A stretch of 64,000 bases of DNA from Phragmitibacter flavus (GTDB lineage: Bacteria; Verrucomicrobiota; Verrucomicrobiia; Verrucomicrobiales; Verrucomicrobiaceae), in contig NZ_VAUV01000004.1 in assembly GCF_005780165.1 (NCBI RefSeq), forward strand, positions 248,001-312,000. The letters run 5' to 3'. Shown piece after piece: positions 24,634-35,800 of this stretch. How positions within the stretch are numbered: the first letter of the stretch is position 1; the number at the start of each line of letters is the position of its first letter. Made by a program: the position numbers and the translations under genes. Below the pieces are notes generated by a model, which made no database searches, was not told the DNA's origin, and saw only the letters and a list, made by a program, of their open reading frames with translations.

Positions 24634-25518
24634 TCAATAGTCGCGCGCCAGCAGGTAATCCACCAGGTCACGCAGACGCTTCCCATACGGCCCAAAAACC
24701 TCCAGTGCCGCATGTGCCTGTGCCGTCAGCCGCTGCGCTTCCGCACGCGAAGCCTCAATGCCCATCAACGCCGGGTAAGTGCTTTTCTGCGACGCCACAT
24801 CCTTTCCGGCACTCTTGCCCAGCTTTTCGCTCGGTTGGGTGACATCAAGAATGTCATCAATGATCTGAAACGCCAGACCCGTCGCCGCGCCGAACTCACG
24901 CAAACCCTGCAACTGCTCCTTCGTCGCATCCGCCGCCATGCCGCCCAAAACCACCGAAGCCGTCAGCAACGCCGCCGTTTTGCTTTCGTGGATGTAACGC
25001 AAGTCTTCCAACGCCAGCTCTTTCCCTTCGCCCTCCACATCAGCCACCTGTCCACCCACCAGATGCAAACTCCCCGAAGCGCGCGCCAGTTCCGTCACCA
25101 TGTCACCATGGGAATGATGCACCCCCTGCTGGGTCTTCGCCAACAATTCAAATGACAGCGCCTGAAGCGCATCTCCCGCCAGCAGCGCCACCGCTTCCCC
25201 ATAAACCTTGTGACAGGTCGGCCGACCACGACGCAAATCATCGTCATCCATGCACGGCAGATCATCATGAATCAGCGTGTAAGTATGCAAACATTCCACC
25301 GCGCAGGCCGCGAATGAAGCCGCCTCTTTCGTGCCCCCACAAGCCTCTGCCGCCGCCATGCACAACACCGGACGCAAACGTTTTCCGCCGGCCAGCACGC
25401 TGTGCCGCATGGCCTGATGCAGCGAGGCCGGACGGGTCTCCGCTGCAGGCAGCCACTGGTCCAGCAGCACATCAATGAATTGCGCACGTTCCGAAAGATA
25501 AGTTTTGAAATCAGCCAT
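24634..25518 (-). CDS. ispA: Short-chain polyprenyl diphosphate synthase (farnesyl/geranylgeranyl type)
   Basis: The 294-residue protein has both Asp-rich motifs of trans-prenyl synthases: HDDLPCMDDDDLRRG (first, FARM) and FQIIDDILDV (second, SARM). It also has GGKRLRPVL and CHKVYGEAVALLAGDAL. It condenses isopentenyl diphosphate with an allylic diphosphate to make C15 or C20 chains. These feed quinones, undecaprenyl phosphate, and the squalene used by the cyclase encoded near 58-60 kb. The insertion of two residues between the Asp pairs in the first motif (DDLPCMDD) is of the IspA type. The ATG at 25518 is taken to match the family start. Confidence 0.93.
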   Translation of the reverse strand: MADFKTYLSERAQFIDVLLDQWLPAAETRPASLHQAMRHSVLAGGKRLRPVLCMAAAEACGGTKEAASFAACAVECLHTYTLIHDDLPCMDDDDLRRGRPTCHKVYGEAVALLAGDALQALSFELLAKTQQGVHHSHGDMVTELARASGSLHLVGGQVADVEGEGKELALEDLRYIHESKTAALLTASVVLGGMAADATKEQLQGLREFGAATGLAFQIIDDILDVTQPSEKLGKSAGKDVASQKSTYPALMGIEASRAEAQRLTAQAHAALEVFGPYGKRLRDLVDYLLARDY

Positions 25519-25615
25519 GAAAAATGAGGGCAAGGAAGGAGGGAAGCAACCGCTTCGAATTTAGTTCCTTGCACCTTGAACCCCAGACTTGGCAAGCGCA
25601 ATGTTCGCACGATCC

Positions 25616-26407
25616 ATGACGCCCGATCCCCTCAGCCAACGCCGCATCGCCACCGCTCTCGCCGGACAACCCATTGGGCATGACGTGCAGGTCTTTGATG
25701 AGCTCGCTTCCACCAGCGACCATGTCAAGGACCTCGGCCTTGCCGGTTTTCCCCACGGTCTCGTCGTTTTTGCCGAGCAACAAACACAAGGCCGCGGTCG
25801 ACGTGACAACCGCTGGCAATCCGAACCCTACGAGGACCTGATGCTTTCGATTCTCCTGCGACCTACCATCCCCCTCGAATTCTGGCCCCGTCTCACCGGA
25901 ATCGCCGCCCTCGCGCTGTGCCGGACCATCGAATCCACCACCCCTCTGAAGCCCCTCATCAAATGGCCCAACGACGTCTTTGTCGACGGCAAAAAAGTGG
26001 CGGGCATTCTCGCCGAGACTTTCACCTCCAATCAAGGCCCCTTCATGGTTCTGGGCATCGGACTGAACATCAACCGCTCCTCATTTCCCGAAGAACTGAC
26101 TCCCATCGCCACCTCTCTCCGACTCAGCCTCGGTCCATCGCAACCGCAACCCCGCGAACGCATCGCCATCACCCTCTTGAAGCAACTCAATCAGCTCACC
26201 CCCTTCTGGCAGGACTCCCACGAGGTGATCATCCAGGGCATTCGCGAGCGGAGCCTGCTCATCGGTCGTGCCATCCGCGCCAAACTCGATGACCACGAGA
26301 TCTCCGGTCAAGCCATCGCCCTCAACGACGAAGGCCACCTCATCGTCGCCCCCGCCAGCGGCCCGACTTTCACCCTCACCAGCGCCGAACAAGTGCGTTG
26401 GAGCTAG
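25616..26407 (+). CDS. birA: Biotin--[acetyl-CoA-carboxylase] ligase
   Basis: The roughly 263-residue protein carries the biotin-binding and adenylate-forming motif GRGRRDNRWQS, preceded by ASTSDHVKDL. It also has KWPNDVFVDGKKVAGIL, and the C-terminal SH3-like domain ends IVAPASGPTFTLTSAEQVRW. It attaches biotin to the carboxyl carrier protein. There is no N-terminal winged helix, so it is the non-regulatory form. The start is uncertain: TTG 25589, ATG 25601 and ATG 25616 are in frame, and I prefer 25616. The upstream bases are also the leader of the divergent polyprenyl synthase gene. Confidence 0.92.
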   Translation: MTPDPLSQRRIATALAGQPIGHDVQVFDELASTSDHVKDLGLAGFPHGLVVFAEQQTQGRGRRDNRWQSEPYEDLMLSILLRPTIPLEFWPRLTGIAALALCRTIESTTPLKPLIKWPNDVFVDGKKVAGILAETFTSNQGPFMVLGIGLNINRSSFPEELTPIATSLRLSLGPSQPQPRERIAITLLKQLNQLTPFWQDSHEVIIQGIRERSLLIGRAIRAKLDDHEISGQAIALNDEGHLIVAPASGPTFTLTSAEQVRWS

Positions 26408-26809
26408 AGCTGGCCGCAAGAGCCGCAACGCATCACATCGTTGCCCCCTCGAACCAAGCGCCCGCTCAGCAACCCCAGCACTACCACCCATTCCCCGCCC
26501 AGCATCCAATTCAACAAAAGCATCACCTTCCAACCCTTCCCAAGACGTCCCTGCTCTACATATTGGATCAAACCTCCGACCTCCGACCTCCGACCTCCGA
26601 CCTCCGACCTCCGACCTCCGACCTCCGACCTCCGACCTCCGACCTCCGACCTCCGACCTCCGACTTCCGCCTTCCTGCTAAGAACAAAGAACCAAAACCC
26701 AAGAACTCTTCCCTGCAAAACAAAGCAAACCGTCACAGAAATATTCCTTGACCCCAGGCCGTTTTCTAGATTCAATTCAGGGTTAATCCTAATTGCCCCC
26801 TTCTCCAAT
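26408..26809. other. Gene-free stretch with heptanucleotide repeat and AT-richer leader
   Basis: Between the biotin ligase stop and the start of the TIGR02597 gene there is no convincing gene. The longer frames through it are artefacts of the 7-bp repeat, which is open in several frames. The last 100 bases are AT-richer and probably hold the promoter of the next gene. Confidence 0.6.
26573..26663. repeat. Thirteen tandem copies of the heptamer CCTCCGA
   Basis: The unit CCTCCGA repeats 13 times without interruption (91 bp), followed by a partly matching CTTCCGC. It ends about 146 bases before the start of the TIGR02597-type gene. A perfect 7-bp array can change copy number by slippage. As 7 is not a multiple of 3 and the array is intergenic, any effect would be on promoter spacing or transcript structure rather than on a protein. 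Confidence 0.97.
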
Positions 26810-27910
26810 ATGCAATCGCGAGCTTCCAACCACCAAGCCCTGGGCACATCGGGTGTCAGAAAATCCATATTTGGAGCTCCAAGCTGCGGGAAATTTCGAA
26901 AAAACCTCGTTCTCGCGGCCACCTTTGCGGGACTGGGGATGGCTGCCTTCTCTCAGACGCAAGAAGTGGCCACTGATCCGGTAGGATTTGTCAAGCTCAC
27001 TGTCCCTGGTCAATCAGATGCAGTGCTAGCCGTTCCTTTTTACCGAGCTTCGGTTCACAAAGGAATGATTCAGTCGATCAATGGCTCTGAAATAGTTTTG
27101 TCTGGATCAACCGGTTGGGCAGTCAATCAACTTGTATTCTCAGCTGGAGTCCAAAACAATTCGTATGCTGTTCTGATTTCAAGCGGTGTTAAGGAGGGAA
27201 TGATTGCGAAAATCACAGCGAATAGCACAAACTCAATTACGGTGCAGCCGAAAGTCGGAGATGATTTATCTCAGATTCTCACAATTGCTGCGAATGGCCC
27301 TCAATCGGGCGATCTGGTCGATATCGTTCCTTTCTGGACCCCTACTTCTCTGATCACAGGGGTCCCAAATGTAGGAACTCAAATCTTAATTAAACCCACT
27401 GACAGTCCGGGCATTAACTTGTCGTCTCAAACGACTTTGGTATACAACGGAACTTCCTGGATCCAAAGTGCCTCAAATGCCAATCATTATCCTCTTGAGT
27501 TCGGCCAGTCATTCGTCCTCAGGAATAATGCAACGTCGCCGCTAGTTTTGGCGATGTCGGGAGGTGTTCCAATGAATAAATTTAGAACTCTCATCCGCAC
27601 TTTTACGGCAGCCAACCGACAGGATGTTTGGTTCGGATACAGTAGTCCAATTCCGGAGGCAGTCGGAAACTTGGGTCTTGGGTTTTCTCCCGGTGACCAA
27701 CTCGTTGTGTATGACAATGCGACCGTTGGAAAAAACAAGTCTGCGTCACAAACATTGGTATACAATGGAACCGCGTGGCTTCTGGGAGGCTCCAACGTCA
27801 ATACCACATTTTTCCTGCAACCAGGTAACGGTTATGTGTTCCGTAAAAACAATGCTGCCCTTACCAACCAAATTATAACATGGGAGAGTCTTCCTTCCTA
27901 TCTTGATTAA
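26810..27910 (+). CDS. TIGR02597 family exported protein
   Basis: The 366-residue protein starts MQSRASNHQALG, then a basic stretch and a hydrophobic export segment (LVLAATFAGLGMAAFSQTQ). The mature start EVATDPVGFVKLTVPGQSD matches the opening (..T.PVGF.K....) of the TIGR02597 family, known mainly from Verrucomicrobiota. The rest is beta-rich, with repeats of the form LVYNGTSWI / LVYNGTAWL and GQSFVLRNNA / GNGYVFRKNNA. The function is unknown. It is visibly AT-richer than the genes on both sides. A PEP-CTERM gene follows after 19 bases, so the two are probably one operon. I place the start after the heptamer repeat. Confidence 0.75.
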   Translation: MQSRASNHQALGTSGVRKSIFGAPSCGKFRKNLVLAATFAGLGMAAFSQTQEVATDPVGFVKLTVPGQSDAVLAVPFYRASVHKGMIQSINGSEIVLSGSTGWAVNQLVFSAGVQNNSYAVLISSGVKEGMIAKITANSTNSITVQPKVGDDLSQILTIAANGPQSGDLVDIVPFWTPTSLITGVPNVGTQILIKPTDSPGINLSSQTTLVYNGTSWIQSASNANHYPLEFGQSFVLRNNATSPLVLAMSGGVPMNKFRTLIRTFTAANRQDVWFGYSSPIPEAVGNLGLGFSPGDQLVVYDNATVGKNKSASQTLVYNGTAWLLGGSNVNTTFFLQPGNGYVFRKNNAALTNQIITWESLPSYLD

Positions 27911-27929
27911 ATTTCCCTCTGCCTCAAAT

Positions 27930-28628
27930 ATGAAATTTTTCGTTTTCTTTGCAGTTTTAGTGTGCGCCCAGGGTTTATTTAACGTTCCAAAGTTAAACGC
28001 GGCGGCTACATTGCAGATGAGCCTGCCCTTTGTAAATGGTGTCGCTTCAAATTTTGCGAATAGTGCAGGTGTGGCCACAAACGGAATGCTTTATGGGGTA
28101 TTGGTTAGCACCAATGGTTCTACATTTCAACCTGGCGCCTATGATGAAATGTCTCCAGCTACACTGTTGAACGGGGGCTTTATGACTATCGGTGGGATCG
28201 TCACCGATATTTATTTTCATCCTGGTGGAAATCCCGCTCAGCCTGGGTCAGGGCTTACGTATGATGGCACAGGACTCCTCGAAGGGGATCTTGTAACAAC
28301 TGGGTCGCTCGGGACTATAGAAAACGTTTCTCTTGTTCCGATTAACCCTGATCAGCCTACGAGCCCTATCAGTGCTCTAGACAAATTCGCTTTGATTTGG
28401 TTCTCAACAAATACGGCCTCTGCCGGTGACTACTATGGGCTTTTCAGTCACGCCAGTTTCGTGATGCCTGCACTCGGGGATGTGGATTTTAGCAGTGCGT
28501 TTCTCGGCACTGACGTAATTCGTTCAGCCAATCAGCAGTTCCAAGCGATTCCTGAACCGAGTAGGATGCTTTTGATTGGCATGGGAATCGGGGGTTTTTT
28601 ACTGCGTCGTCGCAGACACAATGAATAA
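27930..28628 (+). CDS. PEP-CTERM protein
   Basis: The 232-residue protein has a signal peptide (MKFFVFFAVLVCAQGLFNVP) and a body rich in Gly, Asn and Ser. It ends in a PEP-CTERM sorting tail: IPEPSR, a hydrophobic segment (MLLIGMGIGGFLL) and RRRRHNE. The body resembles other Verrucomicrobiota PEP-CTERM proteins of unknown role (FALIWFSTN, GDYYGLFSHASFVMP). It follows the TIGR02597 gene at 19 bases and shares its lower GC. An earlier TTG at 27903 is in frame but would precede the signal peptide needlessly. Confidence 0.85.
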   Translation: MKFFVFFAVLVCAQGLFNVPKLNAAATLQMSLPFVNGVASNFANSAGVATNGMLYGVLVSTNGSTFQPGAYDEMSPATLLNGGFMTIGGIVTDIYFHPGGNPAQPGSGLTYDGTGLLEGDLVTTGSLGTIENVSLVPINPDQPTSPISALDKFALIWFSTNTASAGDYYGLFSHASFVMPALGDVDFSSAFLGTDVIRSANQQFQAIPEPSRMLLIGMGIGGFLLRRRRHNE

Positions 28629-28658
28629 ACACTTGATCGTCTGCCTACGGTCGCGGTG

Positions 28659-28730
28659 GTCATTTCGCTAGAGGTCTGGGTTCTTGTCTCGCTGGGTTAG
28701 TCTACACGCGTTGAAGCATAGTGAAATGAC
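28659..28730. repeat. Imperfect inverted repeat downstream of the PEP-CTERM gene
   Basis: GTCATTTCGCTA at 28659-28670 pairs with TAGTGAAATGAC at 28719-28730, 11 of 12 positions, with a 48-base loop. It lies in the 278-bp gap between two convergent genes. It may be a terminator or a small mobile-repeat remnant. No gene was seen in the gap. Confidence 0.4.
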
Positions 28731-28906
28731 TCGCCGTCACCCACTCAGGCCAGTTTTGATTTGAGGTAGGATACCCGACTGAGGACACCCTCAACCTTTC
28801 ATTCACTCAGCCGAGAAAAGTTTGGAGGCGAACATGTTGTGCGCGGTTTGAGTCTTTTTTGCAATGTCGCTGTGGCGTTTTGCTGAACTGCTTTCAAAGC
28901 CTGGTT

Positions 28907-30196
28907 TCAACCCAACTGCTCCAACGCCTCCTGCACCACTTCGGCGGTGCGGTCCAGGTCGTCTTGAGTGTGGGCGAGACTGATGAAACCGGTTTCGAAT
29001 TGGGAGGGGGCGAAGTAGACGCCGTGGTTGAGGCAGTAATGGAAGAAGCTGCGGAAGGCGTTTAGGTCGCTGGTCTTGGCGTCGGTGAGATTTTTGACGG
29101 GGGTTTCGGTGAAGAACAGGCAAAACATGCTGCCGGCGCGATACCACTGATAGTTTCGACCGGTTTTTTTAAGGGTCTCCAATACGGCGGTTTCCATGGT
29201 TTGACCGAGTTCTTCGAGACGCTGCCAGCCCTGATTTTTCTCCATTTCGCGAAGCTGGGCGAGTCCGGCGGCCATGGCGAGAGGGTTGCCCGAGAGGGTG
29301 CCGGCTTGGTAGACGGGGCCGTCGGGAGCAAGCATGTCCATGATGTCGGCACGTCCGCCGAAAGCTCCGACGGGAAGGCCGCCGCCGATGACTTTGCCGA
29401 GGGCAGTGAGGTCGGGGGTGATGTTTTCTTTTTCCTGAACCCCCCCTTTGCCGATGCGAAAGCCGGTCATGACTTCATCAAAAATGAGCAGGGCACCGTG
29501 TTTCTGGGTGATGTCGCGCAGCTTTTGCAGATAACCAGGCTGGGGAAGGATGAGTCCAGCATTGGCGGGATAACTTTCGACAATGATGGCGGCAATCTCA
29601 TCACCCAGAGTGGCGAAGCAGTTTTCGAGGGCTTCGACGTCGTTGTAGGGAAGAACGGTGGTGAGGGCGGCGTAGCTGGCGGGGATGCCGGCGCTGTCGG
29701 GCTGGCCATGGGTGAGGGCTCCACTGCCGGCGGCGACCAGGAGGGCGTCGACATGACCATGGTAACAGCCGTCGAACTTGACGATGCGGTCGCGTTTGGT
29801 GAAACCACGGGCGAGCCGCACGCAGCTCATGGTGGCTTCGGTGCCGCTGTTGCACATGCGCACCTTTTCAATGCTGGGCACCCATTCGACGATGAGTTTG
29901 GCCATGTCGACTTCGAGCGGATTGGGAATTCCGAAGCTGACGCCGTTTTTGGCGGCATTCTGCACCGCGTTGACGACGGCCTGGGGGGCATGTCCGAGGA
30001 TGGCGGGTCCCCAGGTGCCGACGTAGTCGATGTAGTCCTTGCCGTCGACATCCCAAACGCGGCAGCCTTTGGCGCGCTGGGCAAAAAAGGGTTCGCCGCC
30101 CACGTTGCGGAACGCTCGCACGGGGGAATTGACGCCGCCGGGGATGTATTGTTTGGCGGTGGCGAAGAGTTTGGAAGACAACGAGGACTCGGACAT
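28907..30196 (-). CDS. hemL: Glutamate-1-semialdehyde 2,1-aminomutase
   Basis: The 429-residue PLP enzyme has the family motifs [29 protein letters not shown] and the PLP lysine region [17 protein letters not shown]. It also has [16 protein letters not shown]. It converts glutamate-1-semialdehyde to 5-aminolevulinate, the C5 route to heme. The length is standard. It is the only heme gene in the window. It is divergent from the FAD oxidoreductase gene with about 150 bases between, which must hold both promoters. Confidence 0.97.
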   Translation of the reverse strand: MSESSLSSKLFATAKQYIPGGVNSPVRAFRNVGGEPFFAQRAKGCRVWDVDGKDYIDYVGTWGPAILGHAPQAVVNAVQNAAKNGVSFGIPNPLEVDMAKLIVEWVPSIEKVRMCNSGTEATMSCVRLARGFTKRDRIVKFDGCYHGHVDALLVAAGSGALTHGQPDSAGIPASYAALTTVLPYNDVEALENCFATLGDEIAAIIVESYPANAGLILPQPGYLQKLRDITQKHGALLIFDEVMTGFRIGKGGVQEKENITPDLTALGKVIGGGLPVGAFGGRADIMDMLAPDGPVYQAGTLSGNPLAMAAGLAQLREMEKNQGWQRLEELGQTMETAVLETLKKTGRNYQWYRAGSMFCLFFTETPVKNLTDAKTSDLNAFRSFFHYCLNHGVYFAPSQFETGFISLAHTQDDLDRTAEVVQEALEQLG

Positions 30197-30346
30197 GGCG
30201 GGGTCAACATGGGCAGTTTTGAGGCTGGCGTCGATTGATTTTCGGGGGTTGGGACGAAAGAAAAGCGCACCGTGGCTTGTTATCCTCTTCCCGCCGGTTC
30301 GCGCTTGTAGTAGCCTTTTCGGGCGGATCGTTTCCTTAATCAGCTT

Positions 30347-32710
30347 ATGAAGAAGTCACTCCTAGCCCTAAGCCTTTTTGCTGCCTTTCAGGCGCAGGCA
30401 GCCACAGCCACAGCCACCAGCAAGTTTGTTGAAGCCGAATCCTTTGGCGAACATGGAGGATGGGTGCTGGACACACAATTCATTGAGATCATGGGTTCGC
30501 CGTATTTGATGGCTCATGGTTTGGGCAAGCCGGTGGAGGATGCGAGTGCGACGGTGAAATCGCCGGGTGCCGGAGAATTTAAAGTCTGGGTGCGCACGAA
30601 AAACTGGGTGGGCCCTTGGGATGCACCGGGGGCGCCTGGACGTTTTCAGGTTTCGGTGAACGGAGAAAAGCTGGCGAAGGAGTTTGGGGCCGAGGGCAAG
30701 GACTGGCTTTGGGAAGATGGCGGCACGGTGACGCTGAAGGACGGCGATTTGAAGCTGGCGTTGCATGACCTGACCGGGTTCAACGGTCGGGTGGATGCGA
30801 TTTATCTGACCAGTGATTTGAATGCAGCCCCTCCAGTGGAGAAAGCGGCGCTGGCAAAGTTTCGTCATGAACAACTCGGGCTACCTGCGGAGCCGCCGGT
30901 GACGAAGGAGTATGATTTGGTGGTGGTCGGCGGTGGTTATGGGGGTTTGGGTGCGGCGATCAGTGCGGCGCGTCAGGGATTGAAGGTGGCGTTGATCCAG
31001 AATCGCGGCGTGCTCGGCGGTAACGGTTCGAGTGAAGTGCAAGTGTGGGCGATGGGCGGCACACGTCGTGGGTTGTATCCGCATCTGGGCGAAATCGTGG
31101 AAGAGTTTGCCGATCGCGCCAGCAACAGCCCTGGTCGTATTGAGGAATACGGCGATGAATTGAAGGAGAAGGTCGTTCGTGCGGAAAAGAACATTGATTT
31201 GTTTTTGTTCCACCACGTCTGGAAGGTCGAGATGAAGGAGGAGAAGGGCGCCAAAAAGATTGCGGCAGTGATTGCGCTGGATGTGAAGAACAGCACGGAG
31301 AAAAAGATTCCGGGCAAATTTTTCTCTGACTGCACCGGTCACGGCACCCTTGGCGCGATGGCGGAGGCGAGCTACACGATGGCGCTGAAAGGCCACCTGG
31401 GCATGAGCAACATGTGGGTGATTCACAAGAAAGAGGCTTCTCAAGAGTGGCCAGAAACGCCTTGGGCGTTGCAGTTGACCCCGGAAGATTTTCCTGAACC
31501 CCACGCGATGAAGCCGCAGAAGGCTTCCGGCAATCAACGAAACATGGAAGGCTACCAGACCGTGGACCTGAGCAAGCTTGACCATGAAAATTTCCTCAAG
31601 GGCGAATGGTTCTGGGAGTCGGGTTTTGACAAACATCCCATCGAAGAACTCGAGCTGGTGCGCGATTGGAACCTTCGTGCGGTCTTTGGGGCCTTCAGCA
31701 CGATGCGCAAAACGAACCCGGAGAAATACAAAAACTACTCCTTCGACTGGCTGGCCTACATCGGCGGCACCCGTGAGTCACGTTTGATCCAGGGGGATCT
31801 GGTGCTGACGGAGAAAGACGTGATTGCAGGCAAACAATTCCCTGATGGCTGCGTGCCAACCACCTGGGACCTTGACCTGCATTATCCTCGCGAACAGTTC
31901 ATGAAGACGTATCCGGAAAATCCATTCATCTCACGCGCGGTGTTTGGTGAGGGCATCGACCGTCGCGTCGGTTATCCCGTGCCGTATCGCTGTTTCTATT
32001 CGAAGGACATCGAAAACATGTTCATGGCGGGTCGGCAGATTTCCGTGGATCGCGGCGCTCTGGGTTCAACCCGCGTGATGCGCACGATCGGCATGATGGG
32101 CGAGGTGGTCGGCAAGGCTGCTTATCTCAGTGTTCGTCATGAAACGACGCCACGGGGTGTTTATGAGCAGTATCTGGACAATTTGAAGGAGCTGATGAGC
32201 CAGCCTGGTGCCATGCGTCGCGACGGCATTGAGTCGCCTCTGTATCTGCCAGAGGGCGCGGTGAAACTGCCTCCGGTGGTGATGGATTTCATTCCTTTGG
32301 ACAAGCTGGAAGGTCTGGTGATTGATGATTCCGAAGCCGAACTGACTGGCACCTGGACGCACGGCGAAGGTTTGAAGCCTTATGTTCACAAAGGGTATCA
32401 CTACGGCAGGGAAAAGGGCGCGCGGGCCAAATACATCTTCAGCGTGAAGGAGAGCGGCAAATATGAAGTGCGCGTGAACTGGCAGCCTCATGAGAACCGC
32501 GGCACGTCGGTGCCGGTGAGTGTGCAAAGCGCAGAAGGAGCCAAAACCGCAACCTTGAATCAGAAGGAAAAAGCGGGGTTGGACAAAGGTTTCCATTCGC
32601 TCGGCACCTTCACTTTCAATGCCGGCGAAGAAGCTTCGGTGATCATCGGAACCGAAAACTCCGGTGGCAATGTGCATCTGGATGCCGTGCAGATTCTGCC
32701 GGCGAAGTAG
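30347..32710 (+). CDS. Exported FAD-dependent oxidoreductase with flanking beta domains
   Basis: The 787-residue protein starts with a signal peptide ([18 protein letters not shown]). An N-terminal beta-sandwich of about 150 residues follows ([13 protein letters not shown] ... [14 protein letters not shown]). The FAD domain begins [16 protein letters not shown] with the dinucleotide GxGxxG, then [14 protein letters not shown]. The C-terminal 120 residues form another beta domain ([20 protein letters not shown] ... [20 protein letters not shown]), like carbohydrate-binding or golvesin-type modules. This architecture is common in Verrucomicrobiota and Planctomycetota for secreted, probably glycan-related oxidoreductases. 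The substrate is unknown. Confidence 0.87.
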   Translation: MKKSLLALSLFAAFQAQAATATATSKFVEAESFGEHGGWVLDTQFIEIMGSPYLMAHGLGKPVEDASATVKSPGAGEFKVWVRTKNWVGPWDAPGAPGRFQVSVNGEKLAKEFGAEGKDWLWEDGGTVTLKDGDLKLALHDLTGFNGRVDAIYLTSDLNAAPPVEKAALAKFRHEQLGLPAEPPVTKEYDLVVVGGGYGGLGAAISAARQGLKVALIQNRGVLGGNGSSEVQVWAMGGTRRGLYPHLGEIVEEFADRASNSPGRIEEYGDELKEKVVRAEKNIDLFLFHHVWKVEMKEEKGAKKIAAVIALDVKNSTEKKIPGKFFSDCTGHGTLGAMAEASYTMALKGHLGMSNMWVIHKKEASQEWPETPWALQLTPEDFPEPHAMKPQKASGNQRNMEGYQTVDLSKLDHENFLKGEWFWESGFDKHPIEELELVRDWNLRAVFGAFSTMRKTNPEKYKNYSFDWLAYIGGTRESRLIQGDLVLTEKDVIAGKQFPDGCVPTTWDLDLHYPREQFMKTYPENPFISRAVFGEGIDRRVGYPVPYRCFYSKDIENMFMAGRQISVDRGALGSTRVMRTIGMMGEVVGKAAYLSVRHETTPRGVYEQYLDNLKELMSQPGAMRRDGIESPLYLPEGAVKLPPVVMDFIPLDKLEGLVIDDSEAELTGTWTHGEGLKPYVHKGYHYGREKGARAKYIFSVKESGKYEVRVNWQPHENRGTSVPVSVQSAEGAKTATLNQKEKAGLDKGFHSLGTFTFNAGEEASVIIGTENSGGNVHLDAVQILPAK

Positions 32711-32809
32711 GCGTTGACTCTGACTTCCCCAAATTTGATCATCCATCTCTCTGGAAGGAGGGATGGATTTTTAATTGGCTGCCTCAATGGGGCTGGAGGT
32801 TGCAAGTGA

Positions 32810-35800
32810 TCAAGCGGTTGAGGCACTCATCAAGGCTTCCAGACGTTTGGGGCTAACGGGCTGGGCGGTGCCGAGTTCTTGGGCGAAGACTTGCACGCGG
32901 TATTCTTCGAGCATCCAGCGGAAGGTTTCACGATTGGCCTCGGAGACGTGGTTTTGCCAATCGTGAAAGTCGCTGATGAGCCACGCTTTGTCTTCGTCTT
33001 TAGCGGGGTTGATGGAGGCGCGTTCGGCGCGAATTTGCACCGCGCGAAGGTAACGAACGATGTGGGCGAGTTGACGATGGGGGGTGGTGCGCAAGAGATC
33101 GGCGGGAACGAGGCGTTCAAGATCGGCTTCGAATTCAGGGTAACGATGGGCGCTTTGTTTGATCTTGGATTTCAGTGCGTGGATTTCTTTAAAGAGCTCG
33201 CGCGTGCGATGGGTAATGACGGGGAGATCTTTGCGGGCTTTTTCGCAGAGGGCGAGGAACCGCTTTTCAGTGAGGGGATGAAGGGGGGTGAGTTGCAGGA
33301 CGTGGTCGAGAATGTGATCGAACGCCATTTGTGGAAGGTCGTTGGAGACAGCGACGACACTTGAGGTTTTTGATGGGGCCTGCCAGTTGGAAAGAGCGTC
33401 TTGGAGGCTGGCGGGTTTTTTGGCAATTGGGGAACTGCCGATGGAAAGGTTTTTGAGCTCTTTGGCGAGCCAGGCGAGATCGCGTCCGATTTGGGTTTCG
33501 CCAAGTTTGCGGATGGCGGGTGGCGTGGCGGCGGTGGCGAGGGCGAGCGTGCGGAAAAGCCGGAGGTGAACTTCGCCATTGATCAAGGCGAGACCGGGAT
33601 AGCCGGTGAGCGTGACATCGCCGACTTGTTCGACGATGACTTTTTCAGGAAGGTCGCCGAAGGACCAGGTGGTGAGGGCAGGTCGCTCGAATTGGCGGAC
33701 GGCTTTTTCCCAGGCACCGGTGGGAATGGCGGTGGTTTTGACCTTGGCGCGGATGGCGCTGAGGTCGCGGTCGGTGATGAGGGTTTTGTTTTGTTTGTCG
33801 AGGACTTCGATGCGCGGCTGAAGATGCGCAGGCAGACTGTTGGGAGGCCAGTCGCTGGCGCTGACGGTGACAGGATAATGTCGGGTGAGATGTTGGGCAA
33901 GCGAGCTGAAGAAGTCGCCGCTACCGGGCTCAAAGCTGCGGGCGATTTCAGCCACTTTCGGATCGATGGGCATCAAGGCTCGGCGGGCGACTTTGGGCAG
34001 GGCACGGAGCAGGACGGAGATGAGTTCCTCACGCAAACCCGGAACCATCCACTGTAGCTGGGCATCGCTGAGTTGATGGGCTTGATGAAGCGGGACCTGG
34101 ATGGTGACGCCGTCGTCTTCCTGGCCGGGTTTGTAGGCGTAGGTGAGGGGAAGGACGGTGTTGGTGTTGCTGAGGCCGACCTGATCCGGGAACAGGGCGA
34201 GATCGCAGTCGATGTCGTGTCCGTGAGTGAGGTCGTATTCGGTGGCGTGGAGGAAATGGGGGTTGGTGCGCGACTGGGCGGTGATGACGCGGTTGAGGTC
34301 GTGAATGGACGAAACCGGGGTGGTCTTGAAGTGCTTTTCGTAGTAGTCGAACAGGGCGTCTTCGAGGGCGTAGACGCGGTTGTTGCGAATGCGCGTGAGA
34401 CTGGTTTCGATTTTCTCGCGCAGCTTCTGATTATGGGAGTGAAAGGCGTGGGGAATGGGCGTTTCATTCTGGATCAGCGCGTGGCGGATGAAAAGCTGGG
34501 TGGCGCCTTGGGGGTCGACTTTGCCGAAGTCGATTTGTTGCCGGGAGATTTCCAGTCCGTGGAGAAGATTGCGTTGCCAGACGAGGACTCGACCGGTTTT
34601 TTCCTGGAAATGAGGCTCGCTGTATTTGTGCTGGAGGAGATGGGCGGCGAGTTCGTTGATCCAGGTGTTTTCGATCTTGGCAACGGAGCGGGCGAAGAGC
34701 TGGGAGGTCTGGACAATTTCGCCGGCAACGATCCAGGCGGGTTGTTTGAGTTTCTCGGCGAGGGCGGCGTCCTTGGGGTTTTTCTCGCGGCGTTGGTAGA
34801 GATTGGAGCCAGGGAAGAGGGTGACCTGACGGTTGCCGGCGGCTTTGTAGGTGTTGCGGTCCTCGCGCATCGCGATGTGCCCGAGATGGCCGGTGAGGAT
34901 ACAACGATGGATGGCGGTGTCAGTGGCCTGGGCGCGGTCGGGAGGGGGCGTTTTGTGATCAAGAGCGTCGCCGAGCTGCCGCCAGACGTCGCGCCACTCG
35001 CGCATGCGGGTGAGGGAGAGGTAGTTCTTTTTGCAGAACTTGCGCAATTGATTGAGGGTGCCGGAGGGACCTTGGGCATCGGGCGCAGCCTGCCAGAGAC
35101 GCAGCAGGGAAAGGAAATCGGAGTCGGGGCACCAGAACTGTTTGTGGGCGGCGGCGGCTTGTTCTTTGGCTTCCTCGGGTCGCTCGCGGGGATCGGGAAT
35201 GCTGAGTCCGGCGGCGATGACGAGAAGCTCGGGCAGGGCGTCTTCTTTGCGGGCTTGAAGCAGCATGCGACCGAGAGTCGGGTCGACGGGCAGACGCGCG
35301 AGTTCGCGTCCGAGTGGACTCATTTCATGGGTGTCGTCGAGGGCACCGAGTTCGTGGAGCAGTTCGTAGCCGCTGGTGATGGAGGCCTGGACGGGCGGGT
35401 TGATGAACGGGAAGGTTTCGATGTCGCCCAGTTTGAAGGCTTTCATGCGCAGAATAACCTCGGCGAGGTTGGCGCGCTGGATTTCGGGCTGGGTAAATTT
35501 GGGGCGCTTGTCGAAGTCCTCCTGGTCGTAAAGGCGGATGCAGACGCCGTCCTGCACACGACCGGCGCGACCGGCACGTTGGTTGGCGGAGCTTTGCGAG
35601 ACGGGTTCGACGGGGAGTCGTTTGGTGCGGGTGCGCGGATTGTATCGACTCATCCGGGCTAGGCCGGTGTCGACGACATAACGAATGCGGGGGATGGTGA
35701 TGGATGTTTCGGCGACGTTGGTGGCGATGACGACGCGGCGTTTGGCACCGGGGCTGAAGATGCGTTGTTGTTCGGCGGAGGCCATGCGACCGAACAGGGC

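Noticed and set aside
26441-26809. N-terminal extension of the TIGR02597 gene through the heptamer repeat
   Set aside because: The repeat is open in several frames and translates to low-complexity TSDLRPP units. A normal export signal follows the ATG at 26810.
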